Positions 26,572-39,400 are shown, counted from the first letter of the stretch. The stretch is DNA of 64,000 nt from an uncultured Psychroserpens sp. (GCF_947501425.1 NZ_CANMVN010000001.1:496001-560000), one strand, 5' to 3'. Translations and numbers: made by a program. The notes: a model not told the origin generated them from the letters alone.

Positions 26572-27906
26572 ATGAGTAGTCCAAAAAACATACCTACAGT
26601 TCCATTACTTCGATTCCTAAAACATTCTCTTGAAATTTTAAAAAATCCCCTTCCCTTTCATCATAAAAATTTTAATGAAAAAGGAGATATATTCCGTCTA
26701 AAAATTGGGTTTAAAAATGAAGTCTTTTTTGTAAGAGATACTGGTTTTGCTCAATATGTACTTCAGAAAAATCAAAAAAACTACGTAAAATCTAAAATAC
26801 AAACCGAAGATTTGGTAAAATATGTAGGAGAAGGTTTATTGACTTCAGAAGGTGACAAATGGAAGAAGCAACGGAAAATGATGCAGCCAGCCTTCCATAA
26901 AAAGCAATTGCAGAACTTGTTACTAGGAATGCAAGACACTATTATCTCAGAATTCAACAAGATAACACCAAATCAAGACATAGACCTGTTTCCTATTCTG
27001 AATGATTTGGCATTTCAAACTGTTGTAAAGTCACTATTCACTAAAGCTGCCAAGGAAGATGATATGGAAAGACTCCAATATATTACTGAAATGAATCAGA
27101 AGATGTTGGTTAGAGAATTACGTCAGCCGTATCTCGCTTGGTGGTTTAAAATAAGTGGAACTATAGACAAGTATTTGAAGCTTTCTAAAGAAGCACGAAC
27201 CATTTTAAAAGGGATTGTAGATGAACGAAAGGCTTCAGGGAAAACGTATGGCGATTTGTTAGACATGTTATTAGAAACACGTTATGATGACGGTAAAGGA
27301 ATGACTGAGGAACAATTGATTGACGAGATTTTAATCATTTTTACAGCTGGACACGAAACCACATCTAACGCCTTAACATTTACCTTTCAATTGTTAGCCT
27401 TACATCCAGAATGGCAAGACCAAATTTTTGACGAGAATAAACACATTAAAGAACAAACTCAAGATTTGATGACCTTGGTCACTTCTTCTAAAGTTTGTCA
27501 ACAAGTACTTGAAGAATCGATGCGTTTGTATCCTCCAGCCTATTTTATTGATCGTGTTAATCTCAAGGAAGACCATTTTAATGGAATGACTTTTAAACCA
27601 GGCTCAAATTTATTGTTTTCGGTGCATGAAATGCATCGTCACCCAGATTTATGGGAACAACCAAATAAATTTTTACCTGAACGGTTCAGTGAAGGTGAAC
27701 GGAAATTCTCGTCACAATATTTTCCTTTTGGTGCAGGACCAAGAAAATGTATTGGAAATAATTTTGCCATGTTTGAAATGATCATTGCAGTAACAACACT
27801 TGTTTCGAAATTTAAGATACATCCCGAATTTGAAGCAATTGAAATTACACCTCTAATTACTTTAAAGCCTAAAAATGCACGTTTAAGGTTTGCACCACGA
27901 TCGTAG
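26572..27906 (+). CDS. cytochrome P450
   Basis: This 444-residue protein is a complete soluble P450 monooxygenase. The I-helix oxygen-activation motif is AGHETTSN (from about 259), the ExxR pair is in EESMRLYPPA, and the haem-binding loop is FGAGPRKCIG with the Cys ligand at residue 393. There is no membrane anchor or fused reductase, so a ferredoxin or flavodoxin partner must be encoded elsewhere. The overall pattern resembles bacterial fatty-acid or terpenoid hydroxylases with a eukaryote-like core, but the substrate cannot be predicted. It starts eight bases after ruvB and is likely co-transcribed with it, although the functions have nothing obvious in common. Confidence 0.94.
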   Translation: MSSPKNIPTVPLLRFLKHSLEILKNPLPFHHKNFNEKGDIFRLKIGFKNEVFFVRDTGFAQYVLQKNQKNYVKSKIQTEDLVKYVGEGLLTSEGDKWKKQRKMMQPAFHKKQLQNLLLGMQDTIISEFNKITPNQDIDLFPILNDLAFQTVVKSLFTKAAKEDDMERLQYITEMNQKMLVRELRQPYLAWWFKISGTIDKYLKLSKEARTILKGIVDERKASGKTYGDLLDMLLETRYDDGKGMTEEQLIDEILIIFTAGHETTSNALTFTFQLLALHPEWQDQIFDENKHIKEQTQDLMTLVTSSKVCQQVLEESMRLYPPAYFIDRVNLKEDHFNGMTFKPGSNLLFSVHEMHRHPDLWEQPNKFLPERFSEGERKFSSQYFPFGAGPRKCIGNNFAMFEMIIAVTTLVSKFKIHPEFEAIEITPLITLKPKNARLRFAPRS

Positions 27907-28051
27907 ATTTTTCTTACTTCATTTATCCGTAAAAACCCACACTTTATCTTTTAGAAAATTACCTGAACTAAAAAACAGGTGTTTCGTCTGTTAAATTTAG
28001 ATGCATTTTTATTTTGATTTACTTTTCACGAGCCTATTAAATGTAATCAAA

Positions 28052-29395
28052 ATGAAAAAGTTACAACGTCCCACTTATCTTATTGTTGCCACAATGGCTT
28101 TGTTAATGTCTTGCGCATCAGATGATGATAACTACGTGCCAATCCCTGGACAGGATATTTTAGAGAATCGAATTATTGAACTTTATGGTTCTAAGACGGC
28201 ACTAATCCAACCATTATCTACAGATTATAATTTGATACCTAACGATGCTAATAACCCAATTACAGAAGCTAAAGTGTCGCTTGGCCAACTATTATTTCAT
28301 GAAACAGGACTTGCAACAAATCCTAATATGGATGAAGGGATGCATACTTATTCTTGTGCAAGTTGCCATCATGCTAAAGCTGGTTTTCAAAGTGGTATCT
28401 TACAAGGTATAGGAGAAGGCGGAATGGGCTTTGGACTCAGTGGAGAAGGACGATTTAAAAATACGTTATATCCTGAGGCAGATCTGGATGTTCAACCAAT
28501 AAGAACTCCGAGTGCGCTTAATGTGGCCTATCAGGATGTGATGCTTTGGAATGGTCAGTTTGGTGCTACAGGAACAAATGCTGGTACAGAAGCTAACTGG
28601 ACTCCTGGAACACCCAAAGAAGCTAATAATTTAGGTTTTGAAGGTGTTGAAACGCAAGCTATAGCAGGTTTAGATGTACATAGATTAGTTATCGATGAAG
28701 ATTTTATTATCAATTCAGAATATAAAGATATGTTTGATGAAGCTTTTCCAGATGTTGATGTCTCCGAGCGCTATTCAAAGATAAATGCTGCGTTAGCTAT
28801 TGCAGCTTATGAACGTACATTACTTCCTAATCAGGCACCTTTTCAGCAGTGGTTAAACGGAAATGTTAATGCCATGAATGAGCAGGAAACCGAAGGCGCG
28901 TTGTTATTTTTCAATGAGGCTAAATGTTTCTCATGTCACGCTGGACCAGCATTAAATGGTATGGAGTTCCATGCCATAGGAATGAACGATCTTGCTGGAG
29001 AAGATATTTTAACTACAATTGATGATGCCACAAAGCGAGGACGTGGTGGATTTACAGGTAACCCAGAAGATGATTACAAATTTAAAACACCACAACTTTA
29101 TAATTTAAAGGATGTTTCATTTTATGGTCATGGCGGAAGTTTTCAAACTATAGAAGAGGTTATTCGCTATAAAAATATAGCTGTAGCAGAAAATCAAGAC
29201 GTGCCATCTGCACAGTTGTCAGCTATGTTTGAACCACTAAATCTTACAGATTCTCAAGTAGATGCCATTACTGCGTTTTTAGAAAATGCACTGTATGATA
29301 GCAACTTACAACGTTACGTTCCTGAAGCATTGCCTACTGGCTATTGTTTCCCTAATGCAGATACAATGTCATCTGAGGATATGGGTTGCGAATAA
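28052..29395 (+). CDS. dihaem cytochrome c peroxidase / MauG family lipoprotein
   Basis: I choose ATG 28052 because it gives a standard lipoprotein signal (MKKLQRP...MALLMSC), a 447-residue precursor; an upstream in-frame ATG at 28001 would add 17 residues that mask it. Two c-haem sites are present, CASCH (near 101) and CFSCH (292), in the order and spacing of the di-haem peroxidase family. The surrounding sequence KVSLGQLLFHET, RTPSALNVAYQ and FKTPQLYNLKDVSFYGHGG is typical. The enzyme is expected to reduce hydrogen peroxide or oxidise a protein substrate in the periplasm. A Cys pair near the C-terminus (GYCF...MGCE) may form a disulfide. Confidence 0.91.
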   Translation: MKKLQRPTYLIVATMALLMSCASDDDNYVPIPGQDILENRIIELYGSKTALIQPLSTDYNLIPNDANNPITEAKVSLGQLLFHETGLATNPNMDEGMHTYSCASCHHAKAGFQSGILQGIGEGGMGFGLSGEGRFKNTLYPEADLDVQPIRTPSALNVAYQDVMLWNGQFGATGTNAGTEANWTPGTPKEANNLGFEGVETQAIAGLDVHRLVIDEDFIINSEYKDMFDEAFPDVDVSERYSKINAALAIAAYERTLLPNQAPFQQWLNGNVNAMNEQETEGALLFFNEAKCFSCHAGPALNGMEFHAIGMNDLAGEDILTTIDDATKRGRGGFTGNPEDDYKFKTPQLYNLKDVSFYGHGGSFQTIEEVIRYKNIAVAENQDVPSAQLSAMFEPLNLTDSQVDAITAFLENALYDSNLQRYVPEALPTGYCFPNADTMSSEDMGCE

Positions 29396-29450
29396 TCACA
29401 TTTAGATAAGGATAAACACAAAAATTTAATGAGATGTTTTAAATTTGATT

Positions 29451-30371
29451 GTGAATACAACTGAACGATCAAAATTTATCAAAGCTGAAGCTAAGCGTTT
29501 AGGCTTTTTGTCCTGCGGAATCAGTAAGGCTGAGTTTCTAGAAAATGAAGCTCCAAGATTAGAAACATGGCTAAAAAATAATGCACATGGCGAAATGCGT
29601 TACATGGAGAACCATTTTGATAAGCGTTTGGATCCAACTAAACTGGTTGAAGGCTCTAAAAGTGTCGTGTCTCTGTTATTAAATTATTATCCTTCGGAAA
29701 TTCAAAATCCTGAAAGTTACAAACTCTCAAAGTACGCTTACGGAACTGACTATCATTTTATCATTAAAGACAAATTGAAAGCTTTATTATACACCATTCA
29801 ATCTGAAATTGGAGATGTTCATGGACGCGCTTTTGTAGATTCGGCTCCAGTATTAGATAAAGCCTGGGCTGCAAGATCTGGTCTTGGATGGATTGGAAAG
29901 CATAGTAATCTATTAACTCAGCAAATAGGCTCTTTCTATTTTATTGCCGAACTTATTATCGATTTAGAACTCGACTATGATCACGCAACAACAGATCATT
30001 GTGGAACCTGTACTGCCTGTATTGATGCTTGTCCTACCGAAGCCATTACAGAACCCTATATTGTAGATGGTAGTAAATGCATTTCCTATTTCACAATTGA
30101 ACTTAAGGATAATATCCCATCAGACTTTAAAGGACAATTTGACGATTGGATGTTTGGTTGTGATGTATGTCAGGATGTTTGTCCGTGGAATCGCTTTTCA
30201 AAAGCACATAATGAACCGCTATTTAATCCACATCCAGAGTTGATGTCAATGTCTAAAAAAGATTGGGAAGACATCACGAAAGATACGTTTAACAAAGTCT
30301 TTAAAAACTCTGCAGTTAAGCGTACAAAGTACGAAGGACTACAACGTAATATTAGGTTTATTAAGAAGTAA
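29451..30371 (+). CDS. queG: epoxyqueuosine reductase QueG
   Basis: QueG uses cobalamin and two 4Fe-4S clusters to reduce epoxyqueuosine in tRNA, the last step of queuosine synthesis. The protein is about 306 residues, the short form without C-terminal HEAT repeats. Motifs: [32 protein letters not shown], and the cluster ligands [12 protein letters not shown] and [11 protein letters not shown]. No ATG is available at the N-terminus; GTG at 29451 gives MNTTERSKF, and TTG at 29445 is the alternative. QueG is one of the few genes in the window acting on tRNA; tRNA-Gln here is not a queuosine target. Confidence 0.95.
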   Translation: MNTTERSKFIKAEAKRLGFLSCGISKAEFLENEAPRLETWLKNNAHGEMRYMENHFDKRLDPTKLVEGSKSVVSLLLNYYPSEIQNPESYKLSKYAYGTDYHFIIKDKLKALLYTIQSEIGDVHGRAFVDSAPVLDKAWAARSGLGWIGKHSNLLTQQIGSFYFIAELIIDLELDYDHATTDHCGTCTACIDACPTEAITEPYIVDGSKCISYFTIELKDNIPSDFKGQFDDWMFGCDVCQDVCPWNRFSKAHNEPLFNPHPELMSMSKKDWEDITKDTFNKVFKNSAVKRTKYEGLQRNIRFIKK

Positions 30372-30410
30372 TTTTCCAATTACTAATCTATCACTTTCTC
30401 ATAAAACACT

Positions 30411-30418
30411 TACATTTG
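30411..30418 (+). promoter_or_regulatory. -7 promoter element of maeB (TACATTTG)
   Basis: An exact TAnnTTTG match 54 bases before the malic enzyme ATG, in the 101-base gap after queG. No good -33 partner is seen. Confidence 0.45.
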
Positions 30419-30472
30419 TAATTCGATTTGTTGTCAGGTGCAAATACAAATTGATTAATAGATAAAAGAAAT

Positions 30473-32773
30473 ATGAGCAAGCAGAGTAAACGTAGAGAAG
30501 CATTGGTTTATCACGCCAAACCAATTCCTGGAAAAATACAGGTATTACCAACAAAAAAATATGCCACACAAAGGGATTTATCATTAGCTTACTCTCCAGG
30601 TGTTGCCGAGCCTTGTCTGGAAATTGAAAAGGACAAAAACAATGTGTATCGATACACTGCTAAGGGGAATTTGGTAGCAGTCATATCTAACGGGACAGCT
30701 GTGCTTGGCTTGGGAAATATTGGCCCAGAGGCTTCTAAACCTGTAATGGAGGGGAAAGGTGTTCTGTTTAAAATATTTGCTGATATCGATGTATTTGACA
30801 TTGAAGTTGATACTGAAAATGTGGATGAGTTTATTCAAACTGTAAAAATGATTGCGCCAACATTTGGAGGTATCAATCTTGAAGATATAAAAGCACCCGA
30901 AGCCTTTGAAATTGAACGTCGCCTCAAAGAAGAATTAGACATTCCTGTAATGCACGACGATCAGCATGGAACAGCCATCATTTCTGCTGCTGCATTAATC
31001 AATGCATTAGAAATTGCTGAAAAAAATATTGAAGATGTCAACATTGTAATCAGTGGCGCAGGAGCTGCTGCAATCTCTTGTTCTCGCTTGTATCAAGCTT
31101 GTGGTGCTAAGCGTGAGCATATGGTGATGTTAGATAGTAAAGGTGTTATAAGAGACGATCGTGATGATCTAACGTCTCAAAAAGCTGAATTTGCAACACA
31201 CCGAAAGATCGATACATTAGAAGAGGCAATGCAAAATGCTGATGTATTTATTGGTCTGTCTAAAGCTGATATTGTCAATACAGAGATGCTAAAATCAATG
31301 TCTGACAACCCTATTGTTTTTGCAATGGCAAACCCAAATCCGGAAATTCCATATAATGTTGCTATTGCAGCACGTAAGGACATCATTATGGCAACAGGGC
31401 GAAGCGATCATCCTAATCAGGTAAATAATGTATTAGGCTTTCCTTTTATATTCAGAGGCGCTCTCGATGTAAGAGCTACAAAGATCAATGAAGCTATGAA
31501 AATGGCTGCGGTTCATGCTTTAGCTAATTTGGCTAAAGAGCCTGTGCCAGAACAAGTTAATATTGCATATGGAGAAACACGTCTAACTTTTGGTCGTGAT
31601 TATATCATCCCAAAACCTTTTGACCCAAGACTTATTGCCGAAGTGCCACCAGCAGTTGCTAAAGCAGCTATGGAAAGTGGAATTGCTCAAGAACCAATAG
31701 AGGATTGGGACAAATATAAAGATGAATTGCTAGAACGTTTAGGATCTGATAATAAGCTTGTAAGACTATTATTCAATAGAGCAAAATTAAATCCTAAGCG
31801 TGTTGTTTTTGCTGAAGCAGATCAATTAGATGTTCTAAAAGCAGCTCAAATTGTACATGATGAAGGGATTGCAACTCCTATTCTTTTAGGGCGTCGCGAT
31901 AAGATCCTCAGTCTAATGGAAGAACTTGAATTTGAGTATGATTTAGAGATTATTGATCCAAAATCTGATGAAGAGGAAGACCGTAAAAATAAATATGCCA
32001 AAGTCTACTGGGAACAACATAAACGCAGTGGAGTTACATTCTATTCGGCAAGTAAAATAATGCGAGAACGTAATTATTTTGCTGCCATGATGGTTAATGA
32101 AGGTGATGCAGACGCCATGATTTCAGGGTATTCAAGAAGTTATCCTTCCGTAGTAAAACCAATGATGGAACTTATTGGTCTGGCTCCAGGCGCAACAAGA
32201 GTTGCTGCAACTAATATTATGATGACCCAACGCGGTCCAATGTTTTTGAGTGATACAGCTATCAATATTAATCCCTCAGCAAATGATCTCACCCGAATTG
32301 CACAAATGACGGCAAGTATCGTAAAAATGTTTGGAATGGAACCTGTTATGGCAATGATTTCTTATTCTAACTTTGGCTCTTCTAAAGATCAAACAGCAAC
32401 TAAAGTTAGGGAAGCTGTAAGTTATTTACATAAAAGACATCCAGACCTTATTGTTGATGGCGAATTGCAAACAGATTTTGCGTTGAACAAAGAAATGCTT
32501 CAAGATATTTTTCCATTTTCTAAATTAGCAGGACGAAAGGTGAATACACTAATATTTCCGAATTTAGAATCAGCAAACATTACTTACAAATTACTCAAGG
32601 AGCTAAATAAAGCAGACTCCATAGGTCCTATTATGATGGGAATGAGAAAACCCGTTCATATTCTACAATTAGATGCAAGTGTAGATGAGATTGTAAACAT
32701 GGCAGCCATTGCAGTAATAGATGCTCAACAAAAGGAAAAACGAGAAGCTGATAAACGTAATGCTTTAGCTTAA
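30473..32773 (+). CDS. maeB: NADP-dependent malic enzyme with C-terminal phosphotransacetylase domain
   Basis: MaeB oxidatively decarboxylates malate to pyruvate, making NADPH. The 766-residue protein has the malic enzyme N-domain and NAD-binding domain (about 1-425): [35 protein letters not shown], the nucleotide-binding loop [11 protein letters not shown] and [10 protein letters not shown]. The remaining 330 residues are a phosphotransacetylase-like domain ([29 protein letters not shown]), which in MaeB proteins is regulatory (acetyl-CoA binding) and not a working transacetylase. It appears monocistronic with its own -7 box. Confidence 0.96.
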   Translation: MSKQSKRREALVYHAKPIPGKIQVLPTKKYATQRDLSLAYSPGVAEPCLEIEKDKNNVYRYTAKGNLVAVISNGTAVLGLGNIGPEASKPVMEGKGVLFKIFADIDVFDIEVDTENVDEFIQTVKMIAPTFGGINLEDIKAPEAFEIERRLKEELDIPVMHDDQHGTAIISAAALINALEIAEKNIEDVNIVISGAGAAAISCSRLYQACGAKREHMVMLDSKGVIRDDRDDLTSQKAEFATHRKIDTLEEAMQNADVFIGLSKADIVNTEMLKSMSDNPIVFAMANPNPEIPYNVAIAARKDIIMATGRSDHPNQVNNVLGFPFIFRGALDVRATKINEAMKMAAVHALANLAKEPVPEQVNIAYGETRLTFGRDYIIPKPFDPRLIAEVPPAVAKAAMESGIAQEPIEDWDKYKDELLERLGSDNKLVRLLFNRAKLNPKRVVFAEADQLDVLKAAQIVHDEGIATPILLGRRDKILSLMEELEFEYDLEIIDPKSDEEEDRKNKYAKVYWEQHKRSGVTFYSASKIMRERNYFAAMMVNEGDADAMISGYSRSYPSVVKPMMELIGLAPGATRVAATNIMMTQRGPMFLSDTAININPSANDLTRIAQMTASIVKMFGMEPVMAMISYSNFGSSKDQTATKVREAVSYLHKRHPDLIVDGELQTDFALNKEMLQDIFPFSKLAGRKVNTLIFPNLESANITYKLLKELNKADSIGPIMMGMRKPVHILQLDASVDEIVNMAAIAVIDAQQKEKREADKRNALA

Positions 32774-32781
32774 TAATCACC

Positions 32782-32811
32782 TTTGAAATGTAAATAATTT
32801 TATTACATTTG
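32782..32811 (+). promoter_or_regulatory. promoter of ruvA-sprA
   Basis: TTTG (32782-32785) and TACATTTG (32804-32811) are separated by 18 bases, close to the ideal spacing, and lie 22 bases upstream of ruvA. Confidence 0.65.
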
Positions 32812-32833
32812 AGTTTTTAACCCAAGTGAGTAA

Positions 32834-33415
32834 ATGATCACGCATATTCAAGGAAGATTAGTTGAGAAGAATCCAACAGATGTAGTAATAGATTGCAATG
32901 GAGTTGGCTATCTTTTAAACATATCGTTACACACCTATTCTGAGATACCAGACAGTGAAGCTCTGAAGTTATATTCTCATTTAATAGTTAGAGAAGATTC
33001 TCATACATTATTTGGGTTTTCATCAATAGCTGAGCGCGAAATTTTTAAACTTTTAATATCTGTTAGTGGCATTGGAGCAAATACTGCAAGAACAATGCTA
33101 TCCTCACTATCTCCGCAACAAGTTAAAGAAGGAATTGCCCATGGAGATGTTGCCTTAATTCAATCAATAAAAGGGATTGGAGCCAAAACCGCAGCTCGTG
33201 TTATATTAGATCTAAAAGACAAAGTGCTTAAAGTTTACGATATAGATGAAGTTTCTGTTAATAAAAACAATACAAATAGAGATGAAGCGTTATCTGCTTT
33301 AGAAGTTTTAGGATTTGCTAAAAAGCAGTCCGAACGAATTGTGGATAAAATTGTGTCTCAACAACCTGATGCAAGTGTAGAATCAATTATTAAAGAAGCT
33401 TTAAAAAATTTATAA
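32834..33415 (+). CDS. ruvA: Holliday junction DNA helicase subunit RuvA
   Basis: RuvA binds four-way junctions and loads RuvB. The 193-residue protein has the N-terminal OB domain (MITHIQGRLVEKNPTDVVI...GVGYLLNISLHT), two helix-hairpin-helix motifs (SVSGIGANTARTML and SIKGIGAKTAARVI) and the C-terminal RuvB-binding domain (EALSALEVLGFAKKQS). It is separated from sprA by only three bases, so gliding/secretion gene sprA is probably transcribed with it, an arrangement I recall from other flavobacteria. Confidence 0.97.
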   Translation: MITHIQGRLVEKNPTDVVIDCNGVGYLLNISLHTYSEIPDSEALKLYSHLIVREDSHTLFGFSSIAEREIFKLLISVSGIGANTARTMLSSLSPQQVKEGIAHGDVALIQSIKGIGAKTAARVILDLKDKVLKVYDIDEVSVNKNNTNRDEALSALEVLGFAKKQSERIVDKIVSQQPDASVESIIKEALKNL

Positions 33416-33418
33416 AAT

Positions 33419-36400
33419 TTGATTACAACTAACTTTACTTTATCAAAATCATATCGCCTTATTGTTGCCCTTGTATTTGTATTGGTTAGTGGTCTAGGCT
33501 ACGCTCAAACCAATCCTGCTACTCAAGATTCAACCAAAACGGGCTTCTCATTAGGTAAATTAAGCATACCAAATCCTCAGAGTATTGTTTCAAAATATAC
33601 CTACGACCCTATCACAGATAGATACATTTACACCGAAAAAGTTGGAAGTTTCAATATCAATTATCCTATTATTTTAACACCTGCAGAATTTCAAAAACTC
33701 ATCTTACTTGAACAGCAGCAAATGTATTACAAGCAAAAAATTGATGCTGCCGACGGGAAAAAAGATGGTGCAGAGGAAGAACGTAGAAATTTATTACCTG
33801 AGTTTTATGTCAACTCAGGATTTTTTGAAACACTTTTTGGAGGAAATACTATTGAAGTAATTCCACAAGGTTCTGCAGAGGTAGACTTAGGAATATTATT
33901 TACGAAGCAAGATAATCCAACATTTTCTCCAAGGAACCGAAGTAATTTCACATTTGATTTCGATCAACGTATTAGCGTTAGTTTATTAGGTAAAGTAGGA
34001 ACACGTTTACAGGTAACTGCTAATTATGATACCGAATCAACTTTTGACTTTCAACAATTAACAAAGTTAGAATATACACCAACGGAAGATGATATTGTTA
34101 GAAAGATTGAAGTTGGTAACGTAAATATGCCTCTTAACAGCTCATTGATCACAGGAGCTCAAAGTTTATTTGGTGTTAAGACTGAATTACAATTCGGAAA
34201 AACTACAGTAACTGCAATTTTCTCGGAACAACGTTCGCAATCGCAATCAGTCGTTGCGCAAGGTGGCGGAACTTTAGAGGAGTTTGAGTTTTTTGCAAGA
34301 GATTATGATGAGAATAGACACTATTTCTTAGCACAGTATTTTAGAAATACCTATGATGAAGCCATGCTTCGTTATCCATTTATTAATAACAATATTCAGG
34401 TCACCAGAATTGAAGTATGGGTAACAAACAGAAGTAACCAAACCGACAATGTTAGAAATGTTGTCGCATTTCAGGATTTAGGTGAGTTTGAAACTATCGG
34501 ACTTAATGGTGGTGTAGCTCCTCCAGGTTTTATAAATGCCGCAGGTTCTGAATTTCCAGATAATGATAATAATGCTTTTGATCCAACTGATATTGGTAAT
34601 GCAGGTTCTTTTCTGTCGCCTGCAGTTAGAGATATCACAACAGTAGAACAAGGGATCTTAACTACAGCAAATGAAGGGTTTGACTTTGGAAAATTAGAAA
34701 ATGCTAGAAAACTGGAACAAGGAAGAGATTATACACTCAATCAACAACTAGGTTATATATCCTTAAGCCAGCGTTTATTAAATGATGAAATTCTAGCTGT
34801 CGCTTTTCAGTATACAGTTGGAGGAGAAGTATATCAAGTAGGAGAGTTTGCCAATGATGGTGTTAATTCTACTGCTTCAGGTAATGATGTTGATGCAGAT
34901 GGTATTCCAAATGATATCGATTCAGATGTTGATGGCGATGGAACTATTGATAATGGACCAGATACTGATAATGATGGTATTAATGATACAGGTGATGCAG
35001 ATATTGATGGTGATGGAACTATTGATAATGGACCTGATGTTGATGGCAATGGTATTAACGATACTTTTGTGTCTGTTCAGGAAGGTTCTAGTCAGAGTCT
35101 TATGGTAAAAATGCTGAAGAGTCCTATTACAGATGTTAATCAGCCTATCTGGGATCTGATGATGAAAAACATCTACGACACTGGAGCATTTCAACTAGAT
35201 CAAGACGATTTCAGACTAAATATATTCTATACTGAAGCCTCTCCTCTAAATTATATAGCGCCTGTAGATGGAACTGCATTTCCAGTATTTGAGAACAACA
35301 CACCTTTTGATACAACAGATGATGGAGAAATTCTCGATACACCATTAATTAGGCTATTCCATTTAGACCGATTAAATTTTAATAATGATCCGCAAGCAGG
35401 TGGAGATGGATTTTTTGATTTTGTTCAAGGGCAAACGGTTCTGGCAGAAAACGGAAAGATCATTTTTACAAAAGTTGAACCATTTGGTCGATATTTATTT
35501 GATATTCTTGATGACGATGGAAACCCAAATAACAATGATGCCGATTACGAATTAGAAACCTATACCAACTTAAATCAAGAGAAGTACGTTTACGACATTC
35601 TCTACAAGCAAACAAAAACAGCTGCTTTAGATGAAGCTGAAAAAAATAAATTCCAGATTAAAGGACGTTATAAATCCTCAGGAGGAGATGGTATTCCTCT
35701 AGGCGCTTTCAATGTGCCAAGAGGCTCTGTGATTGTTACTGCAGGAGGACGAACACTTGTAGAAGGTCAGGACTATACAGTAAATTACCAGATTGGTCGT
35801 GTTTATATTATTGATGAAGCCCTGAAATCATCCAATATTCCTATAAATGTTTCTGTTGAAAACAATGCTGTATTTGGGCAACAAACCAGACGATTTACTG
35901 GAATTAATGTTGAGCATCAATTCAATGAGAATTTTGTATTGGGAGCTACGCTTTTGAATTTGAACGAACGTCCAATTACCCAAAAAGCTAACTATAATAC
36001 AGAGCCAATTAATAACACCATTTTTGGATTTAATGGAAATTTCTCTACCGAAGTTCCTTTTTTTACAAGATTAGTTAATAAGCTTCCAAACATCGATACT
36101 GATGCGCCTTCAAATCTTTCTGTAAGAGGAGAGTTTGCATATTTGGCGCCAGGTGCTCCAAAAGGAACCGATTTCAATAATGAGGCAACTGCTTATGTTG
36201 ATGATTTTGAAGGAACTCAAGGTGCTATCGATCTGTTATCACCTCAATCCTGGTTTCTTTCAAGTAGACCAAGAAACTTAGGTAAGATTTATGGTGGATT
36301 TGGTGATGAGGATGGCATCGGAATTCAAAATGGATTTGATAGAGCCTTTTTGAACTGGTACACCATTGATCCAATTTTCTATAGCAATCAACGACCAGGA

Positions 36401-39400
36401 GATATAAGTGATGAAGACGTGTCAGATTTATATACAAGACGCGTTTTTATCGATGAGGTTTTTCCTGAACTGGATATTGCTCAAGGACAAACAACAGTAA
36501 TCAACACTCTTGATTTGGTATATTATCCTACTGAAAGAGGACCATACAATTTTGATCCTACTGCAGTTGGAGATAATTTGAATCCAGATGATAGCTGGGC
36601 TGGAATCACCAGACAAATCACTTCAACAGATTTTGAACAAGCCAATGTAGAATACATAGAGTTTTGGTTGCAAGATCCTTTCTTAAACAATGCACCAGGA
36701 ACAGGTGCTCCAGGAAAACTGTTTATTAATTTAGGTAACATTTCAGAAGATGTCTTAAAAGATGGTAAAAAGCAATATGAAAATGGATTACCAGAAGATG
36801 GTGACATTACACCTCTACTTCCAGAAACAGCATATCAAACGGTTGTGCCAAGGAACCAATCATTAATTTATACCTTCTCAACAGGAGGGGATCAACGATC
36901 TAATCAGGATGTTGGGTATGATGGATATGACGATACCGAAGAGATTGCAAGATTTGGAGGAGCTTTTGGAGAAGATCCAGCTAAAGATAATTATACATAC
37001 TACTTAAATACAGAAGGAAATATCTTTGAGCGTTACAAGAAGTATAACGGTCTACAAGGAAATTCACCAGATGTATTTACAGATACCAATCGTGGATCAA
37101 CGCCTCAACCAGATGTTGAGGATATCAACAGAGATAACACCATGAACACGATTGATAGTTATTTCCAATATGAAGTAGATATTGATCCAACAACATTAAA
37201 CGAAAACAACCCTCAAATTAATGATGTAAAGCAGCGTACAGTTACCTTGCCAAATGGTCAAACTGAAGATGTGACTTGGTATCAGTTTAGAATTCCTATT
37301 GGTGAAGGTCCAGCTAGAACAGCTGTTGGAGGTATATCAGATATTAGATCAGTGCGTTTTGCACGTTTATTCTTGACTGATTTTGCAGAGACAACGGTAT
37401 TGCGTTTTGCTACTTTAGATTTGGTTAGAAGTGATTGGAGACGTTACACCTTAACCTTGGATGAGGAACCTAATAATGATAATGATAATACCGAATTTAC
37501 TGTTGGTGTTGTAGGTCTTCAGGAAAATGATGGTAACTATGTATTGCCACCAGGTGTTGTTTTAGAACAGTTGAATAACAATAATAATATTATCAGGCAA
37601 AATGAACAATCCTTACAACTTGAAGTTTGCGATTTAGAGCCTGAAGATTCCAGAGGTGTATTCAAAAATATCAATGTAGATATGCGTCAGTATAATAAAC
37701 TACGAATGTTTATTCATGCTGAACAAGGTGAAACCGGAATGCTTAATGATGGCGATCTGGTTGGTTTTATTAGAATGGGTAATGACTTTACCCAAAACTA
37801 CTATCAAATAGAAGTACCTTTACAAGTATCATCAGGTATGGCATCACCTGAATCTGTTTGGCCAGAAGTAAATGAGATAAGTATAGAGCTTGATGTTTTG
37901 GAGCAAATGAAATCTTTAGGTATTGCCAACGGAACATTAGCCAATATAGACCCAACATTCTATGATGTTGTTGGCGGACAATTAAATGAGGTAGCAGAAT
38001 TTGACCCTTACACTATTGGTCAGCAAAGAATAGCCATAAAAGGAAATCCAAACTTTGGTGAAGTAAGAGTACTCATGGTTGGAGTTAAAAATTCAGGTAA
38101 TAGTGGTATGGATGCATGTGGAGAAATTTGGTTTAATGAACTCCGACTTGCAGATCTAGATAATGAAGGTGGTTGGGCAGCAGTTGCTGGACTAGATGCC
38201 AACTTTGCAGATTTTGCTAACGTTAGTGCAACAGGACGAAAAAGTACTATTGGCTTTGGTTCCGTAGAACAAAGACCGAATGAAAGAAGTCGAGAAGATG
38301 TTGAACAATATGATATTGTTACTAATCTTAATTTAGGACAATTACTTCCGAAGAAATGGGGCATTCAATTACCTTTCAACTACGCTGTTGGTGAACAGAT
38401 TATTACACCAGAATACGATGAATTCTACAGAGATATAAAGCTTCAAACCCAATTAGATAATACAACCAATCAGGATTCTATATTAAAGGTCAACGAGAAT
38501 TATACCAAGCGAAAGAGTATCAATTTTATTGGTGTTAGGAAAAATAGAACTACTGATAAGAAGCCGCGCTTTTACGATGTTGAAAATTTAACTTTTAATT
38601 ACTCTTATAATAAAGAAGAGCGACGTGATTTTGAAATTGAACGTTCACTAAGTCAGAATGTAAGGGCTGGAGTAAACTACAATTACAGCTTCGAGCCTTT
38701 AACGATAGAGCCTTTTAAAAAGAACGACTCCTTGTTTACAGGTAAGTATTGGAAAATCCTTAAAGACTTTAATTTCAATCCAATTCCAACGAGTTTTTCA
38801 GTTAATACAGATATCATTCGTCAGTTTAATAAACAAAAATTTAGAGAGGTTGATCTTACAGGAGATAATATTGGTTTAGAAGAATTATTCCGAAGAAATT
38901 ATAATTTCAACACACAATATGTTCTAAATTACAACTTGACAAAAGCCTTAAGTTTAAACTTTACAGCAGCCAATACCAATATTGTCAGGAATTATTTTGT
39001 TGACGATGTTCTTAATGGTAGACAAGATCCAAATTTAGATGTTTGGGATGGATTCTTTGATCTTGGAGATCCTAACATTCAAAATCAGCAATTACAGGTC
39101 AATTACGAAATACCTCTTTATAAGATTCCTACCTTGAGCTTTATGCGTGCTACATATTCGTACACAGGAGATTTTCAGTGGCAAAAAGGTTCTGATCTTA
39201 ATAGTAATTTACCAATTGAGAATGAAGATGGATCATTTACCAATTATAATCTGGGTAACTCAATTCAAAATGCAAACACCCATAATATCAACTCTACTTT
39301 TAATTTAGAGACACTATATAAGTATGTAGGACTGACTAAAAAGAATAATAAAAATGCCAGAAGTCGTCGTAGCGCTACACCAGGAGCTTTGACTAAAGAC

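Noticed and set aside
29440-29447. TAAATTTG as a -7 promoter for queG
   Set aside because: It matches the consensus but ends only three bases before the likely GTG start and has no -33 partner; I could not decide between promoter and chance in this AT-rich gap.
34834-35194. Reading frames in other phases across the sprA repeat
   Set aside because: They reflect the tandem GAT-rich repeat and have low-complexity translations.
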